Positions 31,469-39,736 are shown, counted from the first letter of the stretch. The stretch: 49,964 nucleotides of DNA from Patescibacteria group bacterium (GCA_030917865.1 JAUPTX010000006.1:1-49964), one strand, 5' to 3'. The notes: generated by a model not told the origin, from the letters alone. Numbers and translations: made by a program.

Positions 31469-32146
31469 ATGGCGAATTTATATATAATAGCTACTCCAAT
31501 AGGGAACCTGGGAGACATCACTCTGAGGGCACTAGAAACGCTTAAGAGCGTCGATTTGGTGCTTTGCGAGGATACACGCGTGACTGGGAAATTGCTCTCG
31601 CATTACGGCATTTCTGTGCCTAAAATGAGCTACCACGCTAACAGTAAAATCTCAAAACAGGACAAAATTATCGACATGCTTCGCGAGGGGAAGAACCTGG
31701 CTCTGGTTTCTGACGCTGGAACTCCAGCTATTTCAGATCCTGGTGTGATGCTTATAAAAGAAGCGAAAGAGGCTTTGGGTGAAGATCTGGAAGTGATACC
31801 TATTCCCGGCGCTTCGGCTTTGGTTTCCGCGATCTCTGTTTCTGGCGTTCCTTCTCCACAGTTTACTTTTTATGGATTTTTACCACACAAAAAGGGAAGA
31901 GAAACTATCTTTAAAGAAATATCCGAGAGTAAGCGAACATCTGTTTTTTATGAATCACCTCACAGGATTTTAAAAACGCTGGAATCCTTAAATACTTTTT
32001 TAGACTCAAATAAAGAAGTGGTGGTAGCGCGAGAATTAACTAAAATGTTTGAAGAGATTGTAAACGGATCTCCAGAAGAAGTTTTAAACTATTTTAAAGA
32101 AAACGAAGAAAAGGTCAGAGGTGAGTTTGTGGTGATTGTTGGATAA
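31469..32146 (+). CDS. rsmI: 16S rRNA 2'-O-methyltransferase RsmI
   Basis: A 225-aa SAM-dependent enzyme of the tetrapyrrole-methylase fold that methylates the ribose of C1402 in 16S rRNA. The start LYIIATPIGNLGDITLRALETLKSVDLVLCEDTRVTGKLLSHYGI is diagnostic. SDAGTPAISDPG, VIPIPGASALVSAISVSG and FYGFLPHKKGRE follow, then FYESPHRILKTLE and the VVARELTKMFEEIVNG motif. The C-terminal extension of longer RsmI proteins is missing. Confidence 0.95.
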   Translation: MANLYIIATPIGNLGDITLRALETLKSVDLVLCEDTRVTGKLLSHYGISVPKMSYHANSKISKQDKIIDMLREGKNLALVSDAGTPAISDPGVMLIKEAKEALGEDLEVIPIPGASALVSAISVSGVPSPQFTFYGFLPHKKGRETIFKEISESKRTSVFYESPHRILKTLESLNTFLDSNKEVVVARELTKMFEEIVNGSPEEVLNYFKENEEKVRGEFVVIVG

Positions 32147-32150
32147 TATT

Positions 32151-32180
32151 GAGCCCCGTCGACCAAGGTCGACGGGGCTC
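32151..32180. terminator. Terminator between rsmI and the 32460 gene
   Basis: A perfect 14-bp GC-rich stem (32151-32164 with 32167-32180) with a 2-nt loop stands between two converging genes. Confidence 0.85.
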
Positions 32181-32196
32181 TTATGTTGTGGTCGGG

Positions 32197-32460
32197 TCAG
32201 TGCATCAATTCAAGGTTAACAGGTACACCTTCTTCTCGATCCTTCTGGAAATAGGCGAGAGTTTCTCCGTCTTCGTTCTTCCAGAAACGAACAACCGCGC
32301 CGTGTTGGGAAAGGCAACCGTTGCATATTGTGTACGATACTTCGTGTTCTTCTTCTTTGCCTTTTGGCAGACTTGTTTGAAGTGTTGCAGTTTTAGTGTG
32401 ACCCATCAGGGTACCCAATTCGCACTTGATACATGTTGGGGTAAGAACTTTTTCTGGCAT
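32197..32460 (-). CDS. 87-aa zinc-ribbon-like accessory protein
   Basis: Two CxxC pairs, CIKC at residues 10-13 and CNGC near 46-49, frame a beta-rich segment (TATLQTSLPKGKEEEHEVSYTI), as in small treble-clef or zinc-ribbon domains. The end is VRFWKNEDGETLAYFQKDREEG. Zinc binding is inferred. It is a single-gene unit with a canonical promoter, the leader ending AACCCGACCACT before the ATG, a TGA stop and higher GC than neighbours. Function unknown. Confidence 0.7.
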   Translation of the reverse strand: MPEKVLTPTCIKCELGTLMGHTKTATLQTSLPKGKEEEHEVSYTICNGCLSQHGAVVRFWKNEDGETLAYFQKDREEGVPVNLELMH

Positions 32461-32481
32461 AGTGGTCGGGTTTTTTGTTTT

Positions 32482-32510
32482 ACATTAACCAAATAATTAA
32501 ACTTAGTCAA
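32482..32510 (-). promoter_or_regulatory. Promoter TTGACT-N17-TAATGT
   Basis: On the minus strand TTGACT (32505-32510) and TAATGT (32482-32487) are 17 nt apart, the same boxes and spacing as upstream of the LytM gene (24204-24232). Confidence 0.75.
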
Positions 32511-32611
32511 TATTTTAATTTTCTTTAAAATCTCGAGTAATCCCCAGTTTTGCGTATATTTCCTTTTAAAATATAATGAAGGTATTACTAACTGTTTGTG
32601 ATTTAGAAAGT

Positions 32612-33169
32612 ATGCCTAGAGAAAAGTCTTTGTTTTTAATTGGAGTTTGGCTGATTTTATTGGCCTATTTTATAGGTCTTCCAACAGAGATTAAGAACTA
32701 TCTATTTATCGCGACAGGGTTGCTTATAATATTTCTAAGTTACAGATCCAGTATCAAAGACTTTAGCGATGGACGAAAAGAGTATCAGTCTCATGAAGAA
32801 TTGGTTCACAAGCCTACTCCAAAACCAGAAACTTTTGCAAAAGAGCCAGAGAAGAAAAAAGTTATCACAAGAAAAATATTTAAATTAAAACCAGAAGCTG
32901 TTGTTGAGAAAAGAATAGAAGAAGTGGCGCCAGCGACTAAAGAAGAAGATATTCTGCAAAAAAGTATTTTAGAATTACCAAGCTATCAAAAAATAGAAGA
33001 CAATTCTTTTAAGATTAGAAGAGCTAGAATCAGAAGAAAACCAAAAGTTATGAGAGAAGAAGTCTTCGGATCTGCCAGAGAAGAAGAAAAGGTTTATACA
33101 CCGCCATCAACAAATATTTACGAAGAGGAAGACGACGTTATAGTTATTTCAAGCGATGGTGATAAATAA
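32612..33169 (+). CDS. Two-TM protein with long charged tail
   Basis: A 185-aa protein if started at ATG 32612 (MPREKSLFLIG). An earlier in-frame ATG at 32576 is unlikely because it overlaps a TATAAT box (32572-32577). Two membrane helices (LFLIGVWLILLAYFIG and YLFIATGLLIIFLSY) are followed by about 120 charged residues with Lys/Pro/Glu-rich stretches and an acidic end (EEEDDVIVISSDGD), likely cytoplasmic and partly disordered. It is the first gene of a unit with the DUF4015 protein and Ctp. Function unknown. Confidence 0.65.
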   Translation: MPREKSLFLIGVWLILLAYFIGLPTEIKNYLFIATGLLIIFLSYRSSIKDFSDGRKEYQSHEELVHKPTPKPETFAKEPEKKKVITRKIFKLKPEAVVEKRIEEVAPATKEEDILQKSILELPSYQKIEDNSFKIRRARIRRKPKVMREEVFGSAREEEKVYTPPSTNIYEEEDDVIVISSDGDK

Positions 33170-33171
33170 AT

Positions 33172-34377
33172 ATGAGTAATGGTAAAAAAATTACTATAAT
33201 TACTTTTGCGTTAGCGGTACCAATCGCTGCATACTTTTTGGCCCCAAGCAAAACAAATTTAGTGAAAAACATACCACAAGAAGACATTTATCATAGCAAC
33301 GAAGCTCTTACTATAAACACTCTAGATATAGTTTATGCTGAAGAGGTTAACAATGAAGAGGAGAAAAAGAAAGAAAAATTTATTGCAACTCACGTAGAAA
33401 CTCCAGAACCACTAAAGGCAATATATATGTCTAGTTGGGTTGCCGGAACTCCAACTTTCAGAGAAAAATTGGTTAAATTGATAGACGAAACAGAAATAAA
33501 TGCGGTTGTTATAGATATAAAAGACTACACAGGAAAAATATCTTTTGTGATCGATGAAAAGCCTTTTAACGATTTAAAATCTTACGAAAATAGAATACCT
33601 GACATAAAAGATTTCATTGCTCGTCTTCATGATATGGGAATATATGTAATCGGTAGAATTTCTGTATTTCAAGACCCTCATCTCGTTGCTGCTTGGCCAG
33701 AAGAGGCTGTTAAAAAGGCTAGCGATAAAACAGCTCCATGGAAAGATCACAAAGGGATATCTTGGATCGATGCCGGTTCACAAAAAGTTTGGGACTATAC
33801 TTTAAAATTGGCAGAGATTTCTTATGAATATGGATTTGATGAAATAAATTTTGATTACATAAGATTTCCATCTGATGGAAATATGAGAGATATATATTTC
33901 CCTCACAGCGAAGGCAAAGACAAGAGCGACACAGTAAAATCTTTCTTTGAGTATGTAAATAATAATCTTAATGATAAAATAGTTACGTCTGCAGATATTT
34001 TCGGGATGACCACAACTAATACAGATGATTTAAATATTGGTCAGATTTTAGAAGACGCACTGCTTAATTTTGACTATGTTGCACCGATGGTGTATCCATC
34101 ACATTTTCCAAACAACTGGGTGGGAATATTAAAACCTGCAGAAAAGCCTTATGATGTTATCCATAAATCAATGGGTAGGGCAGTGGAAAGAGCAGAGGCT
34201 TTGGGCGTTGATTCATTGAAATTACGTCCCTGGCTTCAAGATTTTGACCTTGGTGCAAATTACACAAAAGAGTTGGTTAAGGATCAGATAAAGGCGACAT
34301 ACGACGTAGGTCTTACTTCTTGGATGCTTTGGGATCCAAAAAATGTTTACACGAGAGAGGCTTTATTGGAGGAATAA
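33172..34377 (+). CDS. Putative secreted glycoside hydrolase (DUF4015)
   Basis: A 401-aa protein with an N-terminal membrane segment (ITIITFALAVPIAAYFLA), so exported or anchored. From residue 83 it matches the putative glycosyl hydrolase family DUF4015 (PF13200), a TIM barrel: AIYMSSWVAGT, INAVVIDIKDYTGKISF, IPDIKDFIARLHDMGIYVIGRISVFQDP, GFDEINFDYIRFPSDG, VAPMVYPSHFPNNW and RPWLQDFDLG. Acidic residues in DIKD and NFDYIRFP are the likely catalytic ones. The true substrate is unknown; a wall or surface polysaccharide is plausible. Confidence 0.85.
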   Translation: MSNGKKITIITFALAVPIAAYFLAPSKTNLVKNIPQEDIYHSNEALTINTLDIVYAEEVNNEEEKKKEKFIATHVETPEPLKAIYMSSWVAGTPTFREKLVKLIDETEINAVVIDIKDYTGKISFVIDEKPFNDLKSYENRIPDIKDFIARLHDMGIYVIGRISVFQDPHLVAAWPEEAVKKASDKTAPWKDHKGISWIDAGSQKVWDYTLKLAEISYEYGFDEINFDYIRFPSDGNMRDIYFPHSEGKDKSDTVKSFFEYVNNNLNDKIVTSADIFGMTTTNTDDLNIGQILEDALLNFDYVAPMVYPSHFPNNWVGILKPAEKPYDVIHKSMGRAVERAEALGVDSLKLRPWLQDFDLGANYTKELVKDQIKATYDVGLTSWMLWDPKNVYTREALLEE

Positions 34378-34384
34378 ATAATTT

Positions 34385-35584
34385 ATGAAAAATATTAAAA
34401 AAATTACAATCTTTTTGGTCGTTGCCGCTATTTTTTTTATTGGCGGTTTTTATTTAGGGTTTAATAATGTGCCTGAGGTTAAAAAGGTTTACGGTGTTTC
34501 TGGTATTGAAAGTCCAGACTCTGTTGACTTTAATGAGTTCTGGAGAGCTTGGAATTTGATAAACGAAAAACATCCTAATGCAGAAAAAGTTAGCTCGGAA
34601 GAAAAAGTTTGGGGAGCAATAAAAGGATTAACTGAATCTTTAGGTGACCCGTACACATATTTCTTTACACCAAAAGAAGCAGAAGACTTGAACATTGACC
34701 TTTCTGGTGAATTCTATGGAGTTGGTATGGAGGTTGGAACAAGAGATGGTAATTTGGTTGTTATAGCCCCAATAAAAGATTCTCCTGCTGACAAGGCCGG
34801 AATAAAGAGTGGCGACATAATAATTAGTATAGATGATAAAATCGCAAATCCTTTGACTGTAGATGAAGCTGTAGATCTTATTAGGGGAGAGAAGGGAACA
34901 GCGGTTAAATTAAATATCATAAGAGACGGAGAAACTTCGCCTATTGAGATTTCTGTTGTAAGAGATCTTATTAAAATACCAACTGTCGAAACTGAAAAAA
35001 GAGAAAAAGATGGAGTTTTTATAATAAGACTTTTTGACTTCTCTAGAAATTCAGAAGTTGATTTTGAAAAAGCTTTGGACGAATTTATATCTTCCAGATA
35101 TGAAAAGCTGGTTATAGATTTAAGAGGTAATCCAGGAGGATATCTTGGCTCAGCGATAAATATCACAAGCTGGTTCGTTGAAGAGGGTAAATCTGTTGTT
35201 ATCGAAAACTCAAAAGAAGAAGAGGAGAACTACATATATAGAGCAAACGGTAACTTTCTATTGGGTGATTTTGAAATAGCTGTTTTGGTTGATGGTGGTT
35301 CTGCTTCTGCTTCTGAGATTATGGCTGGAGCTCTTCAAGAGCACGGAAAAGCTAAACTTTTTGGTACTCAAACTTTTGGAAAAGGTTCTGTGCAGGAATT
35401 GGTTCACTTTAAAAAGAATACGGAGCTAAAGATAACAACGGCTCAATGGTTAACGCCTAACGGAATATCAATATCCGAGAACGGCTTGGCCCCAGATTTT
35501 GTTATAGATTTTGATGAAGAGTTATATAAATCTAAAGAAATAGATAATCAGTTAGAAGAAGCTATAAAATATCTAAACAAATAG
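34385..35584 (+). CDS. ctp: C-terminal processing peptidase (S41)
   Basis: A 399-aa exported serine protease. An N-terminal anchor (ITIFLVVAAIFFIGGFYLG) is followed by the helical cap region with LTESLGDPYTYFFTPKEAEDL, a PDZ domain (about 115-200; GVGMEVGTRDGNLVVIAPIKDSPADKAGIKSGDIIISID) and the S41 domain. The catalytic pair is Ser308 in DGGSASASE and Lys333 in TFGKGSVQ, exactly 25 residues apart as in Tsp/Ctp. It trims proteins from their C-termini in the envelope. It lies 7 nt after the DUF4015 gene. Confidence 0.95.
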   Translation: MKNIKKITIFLVVAAIFFIGGFYLGFNNVPEVKKVYGVSGIESPDSVDFNEFWRAWNLINEKHPNAEKVSSEEKVWGAIKGLTESLGDPYTYFFTPKEAEDLNIDLSGEFYGVGMEVGTRDGNLVVIAPIKDSPADKAGIKSGDIIISIDDKIANPLTVDEAVDLIRGEKGTAVKLNIIRDGETSPIEISVVRDLIKIPTVETEKREKDGVFIIRLFDFSRNSEVDFEKALDEFISSRYEKLVIDLRGNPGGYLGSAINITSWFVEEGKSVVIENSKEEEENYIYRANGNFLLGDFEIAVLVDGGSASASEIMAGALQEHGKAKLFGTQTFGKGSVQELVHFKKNTELKITTAQWLTPNGISISENGLAPDFVIDFDEELYKSKEIDNQLEEAIKYLNK

Positions 35585-35637
35585 CAAAATTATAAAAAAT
35601 ATGTAAAATATACTTTATATGATTGATTTTAATTAAT

Positions 35638-36063
35638 ATGAAGGTTATTTTTCTACAAAACGTTAAAAAGCAGGGTCTAAAAGGGGAGATAAAAAATGCA
35701 CCAGACGGATATGCTCGTAATTTCCTTATACCTAACAAATTGGCTGTTGAGGCCACTAAAGAGGCTTTAAGAGAGTTTGAAAGTTTGAAAAAGGGTAAAG
35801 ATGATCATAATAAAAAAGAAGAAGAGAAATTTAAAAACATTATTGGTCAAATAGAATCTTTGGGTTTATTAAAAATAAAAGTTAAATCTAATGAAAAGGG
35901 GCATCTCTTTAAGAGGTTTACGGCAGATGATTTTGTTTCCAGTGTTATGGTTTTATCAAAAATTGATATTCCAAAACAATATATTAAGTTGCCAGATATA
36001 AAAGAGACAGGAGAGCATTTTGTTTCTATAAAGGATAAGAAAATAAAATTTATTTTAGAATAG
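35638..36063 (+). CDS. rplI: 50S ribosomal protein L9
   Basis: A 141-aa L9. The start [18 protein letters not shown] with the signature [21 protein letters not shown] is typical, so ATG 35638 is used and not the frame extension to 35623. A charged connecting helix and a C-terminal domain with [12 protein letters not shown] follow. It ends against a terminator shared with rpmA. Confidence 0.93.
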   Translation: MKVIFLQNVKKQGLKGEIKNAPDGYARNFLIPNKLAVEATKEALREFESLKKGKDDHNKKEEEKFKNIIGQIESLGLLKIKVKSNEKGHLFKRFTADDFVSSVMVLSKIDIPKQYIKLPDIKETGEHFVSIKDKKIKFILE

Positions 36064-36066
36064 ACT

Positions 36067-36100
36067 AAAACAAAAACCGCCAATCGGCGGTTTTTGTTTT
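36067..36100. terminator. Bidirectional terminator between rplI and rpmA
   Basis: A perfect 15-bp stem (36067-36081 with 36086-36100) with loop AATC and A/T-rich ends. Confidence 0.92.
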
Positions 36101-36371
36101 ATTTAACGTGAACTACTTTTTTAACTTTTACTTTGTTGTCAAAACCTTTCTTTCTCTTAGTTCCGAATTTTACAATTCCATCTTTTGATGCGTAGATTGT
36201 ATGATCTTTACCCATATCTGTATTGTCTCCTGGTAAAACATCAGTACCTCTTTGTCTGATGATAATAGCACCTTTTTTAGCTAATTTACCATCAGTAATT
36301 TTAACACCAAGATATTTTGGCTTTGAGTCTCTTAAGTTTTTAGCTGTTCCGCCGGCTTTCCTGGTTGCCAT
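36099..36371 (-). CDS. rpmA: 50S ribosomal protein L27
   Basis: A 90-aa L27. The N-terminus MATRKAGGTAKNLRDSKPKYLGVK places the flexible tail near the peptidyl-transferase centre; no Firmicutes-type cleavable extension is present. GAIIIRQRGTDVLPGDNTDMGKDHTIYASKDGIVKF is typical. TGT-TATTAT on the minus strand (36390-36398) is a likely extended -10 box, giving a leader of about 11 nt. Confidence 0.96.
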   Translation of the reverse strand: MATRKAGGTAKNLRDSKPKYLGVKITDGKLAKKGAIIIRQRGTDVLPGDNTDMGKDHTIYASKDGIVKFGTKRKKGFDNKVKVKKVVHVK

Positions 36372-36468
36372 AACGTAATTTTTACTTAAATAATAACAGG
36401 GAACAGTATACGATAAAAGGTTAAAAAATGCAAGTATTTATGACACTTTTAATGCTATAGACAAAATA

Positions 36469-36477
36469 TGATATAAT
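36469..36477 (+). promoter_or_regulatory. Extended -10 box TGATATAAT
   Basis: TGA-TATAAT ends 7 nt before the ATG at 36485. Confidence 0.65.
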
Positions 36478-36484
36478 TTGTCTA

Positions 36485-36787
36485 ATGAAAAATGAATTTA
36501 TTGTGATAATTATACTTATATTGGTCTCACTGGCTTCTTTTGGGCTTGGCAGGATGTCTGTTTTAGATAAAAAGGGAAGTGAAAGCGGGGTTGAATTTTT
36601 AATACCAGAACTCTCTAAAATAGATATGTCTTTTTCCGGCTTTCCTTATCTGGCATCCATAAATGGGACCAAGTTTTATGGCAGGGGTTGCAAGTCTTCG
36701 AACAGAATTAAGGCAGAGAATAGAATTTACTTTAAAACTTCTACTGATGCTGTTAAGTCTGGTTACGGGGCATCTAGCACTTGCTAA
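36485..36787 (+). CDS. Membrane-anchored protein with Ada-like C-terminal motif
   Basis: A 100-aa protein with an N-terminal membrane segment (FIVIIILILVSLASFGLG). The C-terminal part LASINGTKFYGRGCKSSNRIKAENRIYFKTSTDAVKSGYG...C resembles the metal-binding-like fold of the Ada N-terminal domain, which occurs attached to membrane anchors in many Patescibacteria proteins (recalled, not checked). Only two Cys remain, so metal binding is doubtful. The domain would face outside. Function unknown. Confidence 0.65.
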   Translation: MKNEFIVIIILILVSLASFGLGRMSVLDKKGSESGVEFLIPELSKIDMSFSGFPYLASINGTKFYGRGCKSSNRIKAENRIYFKTSTDAVKSGYGASSTC

Positions 36788-36839
36788 AAATATAATACCT
36801 GTTAGTCTTTATCTGAAAGGGTAATAAAAAGCCAAGAAA

Positions 36840-37145
36840 ATGAAAAAACAAAAACTGTCTGCAAAGCACAAGCTTTTCTACTTTTTTGAATTTGTATATG
36901 TATGCGGCGCTTTCATGATTTCATTTGTTCCTTATGAATTGTTTATATGGAAGTTCGGGCTCATTCCGGTATTCAGTGAATACGAATCGGGTCCAAGGTT
37001 TATGATCTCGCTGGTCTTGGTCTGCGCCTTGGTGCCGATTTCCATATTTGCACTTCTGTTAGATCTTTACGTAAAAAAAATTAAACGAATATCAAGAACC
37101 CTACAGAAGTATGGATTCTTGGGGAAGAGGAGATACTGGCCGTGA
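36840..37145 (+). CDS. 101-aa two-TM accessory membrane protein
   Basis: The protein has a basic start (MKKQKLSAKHK), two hydrophobic segments (YVCGAFMISFVPYELFIWKFG and FMISLVLVCALVPISIFALLL) and a basic tail (YVKKIKRISRTLQKYGFLGKRRYWP). A TATAAT box lies at 36791-36796, giving a leader of about 38 nt without a Shine-Dalgarno sequence. The stop codon is TGA and lies inside the terminator stem, as in other accessory genes. No family is recognised. Confidence 0.65.
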   Translation: MKKQKLSAKHKLFYFFEFVYVCGAFMISFVPYELFIWKFGLIPVFSEYESGPRFMISLVLVCALVPISIFALLLDLYVKKIKRISRTLQKYGFLGKRRYWP

Positions 37146-37156
37146 ATATCACGGCC
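37138..37156 (+). terminator. Terminator overlapping the 37145 stop codon
   Basis: An 8-bp stem (37138-37145 with 37149-37156) is followed by TTTCCCTTTT. The TGA stop is the end of the left arm. Confidence 0.8.
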
Positions 37157-37194
37157 TTTCCCTTTTGTTGTTTAAATTTTAAGAGCATCACTAA

Positions 37195-37527
37195 ATGGGT
37201 AATAAGAATAGAAGAGAGAAATAAATTAAAAAGTATTTTTCAACTGAAAGTTTCGGGCACTCTTGTATTTATATAGGGGAGATATTAAATAGTAATATTT
37301 ACGAATGCTTCTTTATTATATTAACGTCGCACAATATATCTTTTGCGACGTTGTTTTAATAAATAAATCCTAAAATAAATACTTATATAAAGATTGATCG
37401 ACTACTGCTCCCCTTGGGCTCACTAATTTAATTTCTTATTTAATATATTTATTTTTTAATTTACTTCTCTCTTCTATTTCTCCTGTGTTTTTATCTCTGA
37501 AATTTATTTTTTACTTAAATTACCCAT
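37195..37527. repeat. Long-range imperfect palindrome
   Basis: ATGGGTAAT (37195-37203) is complementary to 37519-37527. TAGAAGAGAGAA (37209-37220) pairs with 37465-37476 and TAAATTAAAAA (37222-37232) with 37453-37463, with one mismatch between them. GGGGAG (37276-37281) pairs with 37408-37413. The nesting order is consistent, enclosing about 220 nt. Confidence 0.6.
37323..37352 (+). terminator. Terminator-like hairpin inside the AT-rich stretch
   Basis: A 9-bp stem AACGTCGCA/TGCGACGTT (37323-37331 with 37344-37352) is followed by GTTTTAAT. No gene directly upstream needs it, so it may belong to a non-coding transcript. Confidence 0.5.
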
Positions 37528-37653
37528 CATGTGAACGATTTTTCAAAAATTACAAAAAAACGACCTTCTAAAATCGTTTTTAAGCTTCTTTGAAATAAGT
37601 CATGTGATCTAGACCATATTCAAAATACAGTTTTTGGGTGGAAATTTATAAAA

Positions 37654-37684
37654 GAAAAAGCCGGAATTCTTTTCCAGCTTTTTC
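37654..37684 (-). terminator. Terminator after the 38037 gene
   Basis: GAAAAAGCCGGAA (37654-37666) pairs with 37672-37684; one position is a G-U pair only on the minus-strand RNA, which fixes the direction. It ends in TTTTTC. Confidence 0.85.
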
Positions 37685-38037
37685 TAATTATTTAGTTGAT
37701 ACTGATCTATGTAATCTGGGATATTTGTATAAGGTAGATTATTTTGTAATTCAAAGTTTGTTGGCGATTGTCCATTTCGAAGCGATTGCATGTTTACTAT
37801 AAAACTTTCCCAAATTAATTCTATAAAAATGTCATTCCATATATAGCTCGCTGGCTCTGACAAATATCTATTCCAGAAACCTCTGACTCCGGTATAAACA
37901 TACGATACATTGTCTTGAACGTCTTCATTTCCAGCAACGTCTTCTTCTAGATTTATACCGAACATTCCTAAACCAACAATAATCAAAATTATTATAACAA
38001 GAGTTTTAAGACTTATAAAACCAGCTTTTAAATTCAT
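37684..38037 (-). CDS. Small membrane-anchored protein, unknown function
   Basis: A 117-aa protein with an N-terminal membrane helix (LKTLVIIILIIVGLGMFGI) and an outside part containing VYTGVRGFWNRYLSEPASYIWNDIFIELIWESF. The helix start MNLKAGFISLKTLVIIILII is of a kind frequent in small Parcubacteria membrane proteins, as I recall. It lies 12 nt downstream of the MGMT-like gene on the same strand. Function unknown. Confidence 0.65.
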   Translation of the reverse strand: MNLKAGFISLKTLVIIILIIVGLGMFGINLEEDVAGNEDVQDNVSYVYTGVRGFWNRYLSEPASYIWNDIFIELIWESFIVNMQSLRNGQSPTNFELQNNLPYTNIPDYIDQYQLNN

Positions 38038-38049
38038 AACTATATTTTA

Positions 38050-38316
38050 TCAAAAAAAACTTAATTTTACACCTTCTCTCCTGAGGATATTTATTTTGCT
38101 ATCTCGTCCTTTATTATAGCCCCCGGCTTCTCCATTAGATTTTATAACTCGGTGGCAGGGTATGTTTGGATCGTAATTTTTATTTAAAATATTACCGACA
38201 GCACGAAAAGCTCCTGGACTTCCTGCTTTTTCCGCAACTTCTTTATAAGTAAGAGTTTTTCCTTTAGGTATCTTTTTTGCCACATCTAAAACTTTTTGAG
38301 TAAAAGTTTTGGGCAT
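38050..38316 (-). CDS. MGMT-family DNA repair/alkyltransferase-like protein
   Basis: An 88-aa protein consisting only of the C-terminal MGMT domain. ATG 38316 (MPKTFTQKVLDVAKKIPKGKTLTYKEVAEKAG) fits family starts. The active-site motif IPCHRVI is intact with its Cys, and RAVGNILNKN supplies the helix-turn-helix Arg finger region. It ends shortly after GGYNKG. Because Cys is present it may be a true alkyl acceptor and not an ATL protein. Stop codon is TGA. It begins 1 nt after the M23 gene. Confidence 0.88.
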   Translation of the reverse strand: MPKTFTQKVLDVAKKIPKGKTLTYKEVAEKAGSPGAFRAVGNILNKNYDPNIPCHRVIKSNGEAGGYNKGRDSKINILRREGVKLSFF

Positions 38317-38317
38317 A

Positions 38318-39625
38318 TTATTTCCACATCGCATCTGTTGTTTTTGGTAAATATGAGAGTGGATCAAAATAAGTTCCACCTGCAACTATTGGTGTTGTAT
38401 AGTTTTTGCCAGCACATCCTTTACTTGGCCAGGTTTCTATCGTCACAGCACTCGCAGGCACGACTTTAACGTCCAAGTGCGGACCTGTTGAGTATCCTGT
38501 GTTACCGCTGTATCCAACGATATCTCCAGCTTTTACTTTCTGATTATTTTTAGCCGTAACAGTAGACATGTGACTATAAATACTCGCAAGCCCGTTGTCA
38601 TATTTAATTAAAATCCAACCCCCAAAAGAAGCTCTCGGGCAAACCAAATCAGTATTTCCTGAACCAACAACAGTTCCGCTCGCCATAGCCTTTACAGGGT
38701 CGTTATTAGCTCTAAAATCAACCCCTGTGTGCTTTCCTTTCCATGCACCTTGTCTGTGAGAATAAAGTTTAGTTGAATCAGCTGTAAGTCCAAAACCTTG
38801 AGTTATTAAAATATTATCAAGTGGCCAAGCTAAAACACCGTTTTTTGCACTAGGGATACTTTTTGGATCTAAGATAAAAGAAAGACGTGATTCGTATTCT
38901 GTAAGCTCTGCCTCGAACTGCGCTCGAAGTCTCTCCTTCTCTGCGATTATTTTTTGATATTCAGCTTCTTGGTTTTTCGTTTGCTTTAGAAGTGTATCTT
39001 TTTCATCTTTGTTTTTTTCAACAACCTCTTTTTGTCCTTCTATTTCAGATTTAAAAGAAATTAATTCATTTTTAACTTCTTCTTGCTTGTCTATCGTTTT
39101 AGATAAATTTTCTTGCTCTGTTTTGAGCTGCAAAGATTTCTCTCTTAAGCTTTTTTGAAATTCAATAATCTCATCAATCTGTACCAATGTTTCGCCGAAA
39201 GTTTTGCCAGACAAAAGAGTATAAGTAAAATTCTGCGAATCTATTTCATGCATTTTCTTAATTCCCTCGCTTATAGCCTTTTTTGCTTTGTTAATAGATG
39301 TTTCTTTCTCCCCAATTTCTATTTGTAAAAGTTCAATAGAACTATTGGCTTTTGAGATATTATCTTCCGTGATTCTTATTTCAGTTAGAAGCTTTTTTCT
39401 GGCTGTATCCAGCTCTGCAACAGCGTTTCCTAAAGTTTTAGATTTGGAGTTTAGGTCAGATAGCTCAGTTCTTAATTTATTCAACTCAGATTGAAGATTT
39501 CGGATGTCTTCATTTCTTGACTGTATTTGGTTTTCAAGATCAGAAACCGATAAAGCAAAAGCTTTATTTCCAAAAGAAAAAATCACTATAAATATTAAAA
39601 GAATTTTTACCAAATTAGTATACAT
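38318..39625 (-). CDS. Secreted coiled-coil M23 peptidase-like protein
   Basis: A 435-aa exported protein: signal peptide (about 1-24, ending NKAFA), a long coiled coil (25-255) with IKKMHEIDSQNFTYTLLSGKTFGETL and KNQEAEYQKIIAEKERLRAQ, then an M23/LytM domain. The first zinc motif is HTGVDFRANNDPV (HxxxD intact). The second, usually HxH, reads GPHLDVKV, so the last zinc His is Asp. ASIYSHMSTVTAKNNQKVKAGDIVGYSGNTG is otherwise normal. The coiled coil matches that of the transglycosylase at 19418. It may be an endopeptidase with altered metal site or a regulator. Confidence 0.85.
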   Translation of the reverse strand: MYTNLVKILLIFIVIFSFGNKAFALSVSDLENQIQSRNEDIRNLQSELNKLRTELSDLNSKSKTLGNAVAELDTARKKLLTEIRITEDNISKANSSIELLQIEIGEKETSINKAKKAISEGIKKMHEIDSQNFTYTLLSGKTFGETLVQIDEIIEFQKSLREKSLQLKTEQENLSKTIDKQEEVKNELISFKSEIEGQKEVVEKNKDEKDTLLKQTKNQEAEYQKIIAEKERLRAQFEAELTEYESRLSFILDPKSIPSAKNGVLAWPLDNILITQGFGLTADSTKLYSHRQGAWKGKHTGVDFRANNDPVKAMASGTVVGSGNTDLVCPRASFGGWILIKYDNGLASIYSHMSTVTAKNNQKVKAGDIVGYSGNTGYSTGPHLDVKVVPASAVTIETWPSKGCAGKNYTTPIVAGGTYFDPLSYLPKTTDAMWK

Positions 39626-39631
39626 ATCTAT

Positions 39632-39637
39632 ATAATA
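39632..39637 (-). promoter_or_regulatory. -10 box TATTAT, leaderless promoter
   Basis: TATTAT on the minus strand ends 6 nt before the ATG at 39625. Confidence 0.55.
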
Positions 39638-39698
39638 ACCGATTTTCTAAAAGGTCTTGTGGATAATTAAAAAATTGACAAAAAGTAAAATTTGTTTC

Positions 39699-39730
39699 AA
39701 AAAGACCTCTCGCGGAAGCGGAGGTCTTTT
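39699..39730 (-). terminator. Terminator of the scpA-gltX operon
   Basis: AAAAGACCTC-type arms (39699-39709 with 39721-39730) with an inner CGC/GCG pairing; on the minus strand a T-run follows. It is 7 nt past the gltX stop. Confidence 0.88.
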
Positions 39731-39736
39731 CATTTT

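Larger units (their letters stand above)
37157..37653. other. AT-rich stretch without genes
   Basis: About 500 nt with no reading frame I would support. It holds the long-range palindrome at 37195-37527, a terminator-like hairpin at 37323-37352, a second hairpin (37534-37542 with 37570-37578) and a short direct repeat TCATGTGA (37527-37534 and 37600-37607). It could encode a structured RNA or be a decayed mobile element; nothing in it allows a firm call. Confidence 0.5.
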
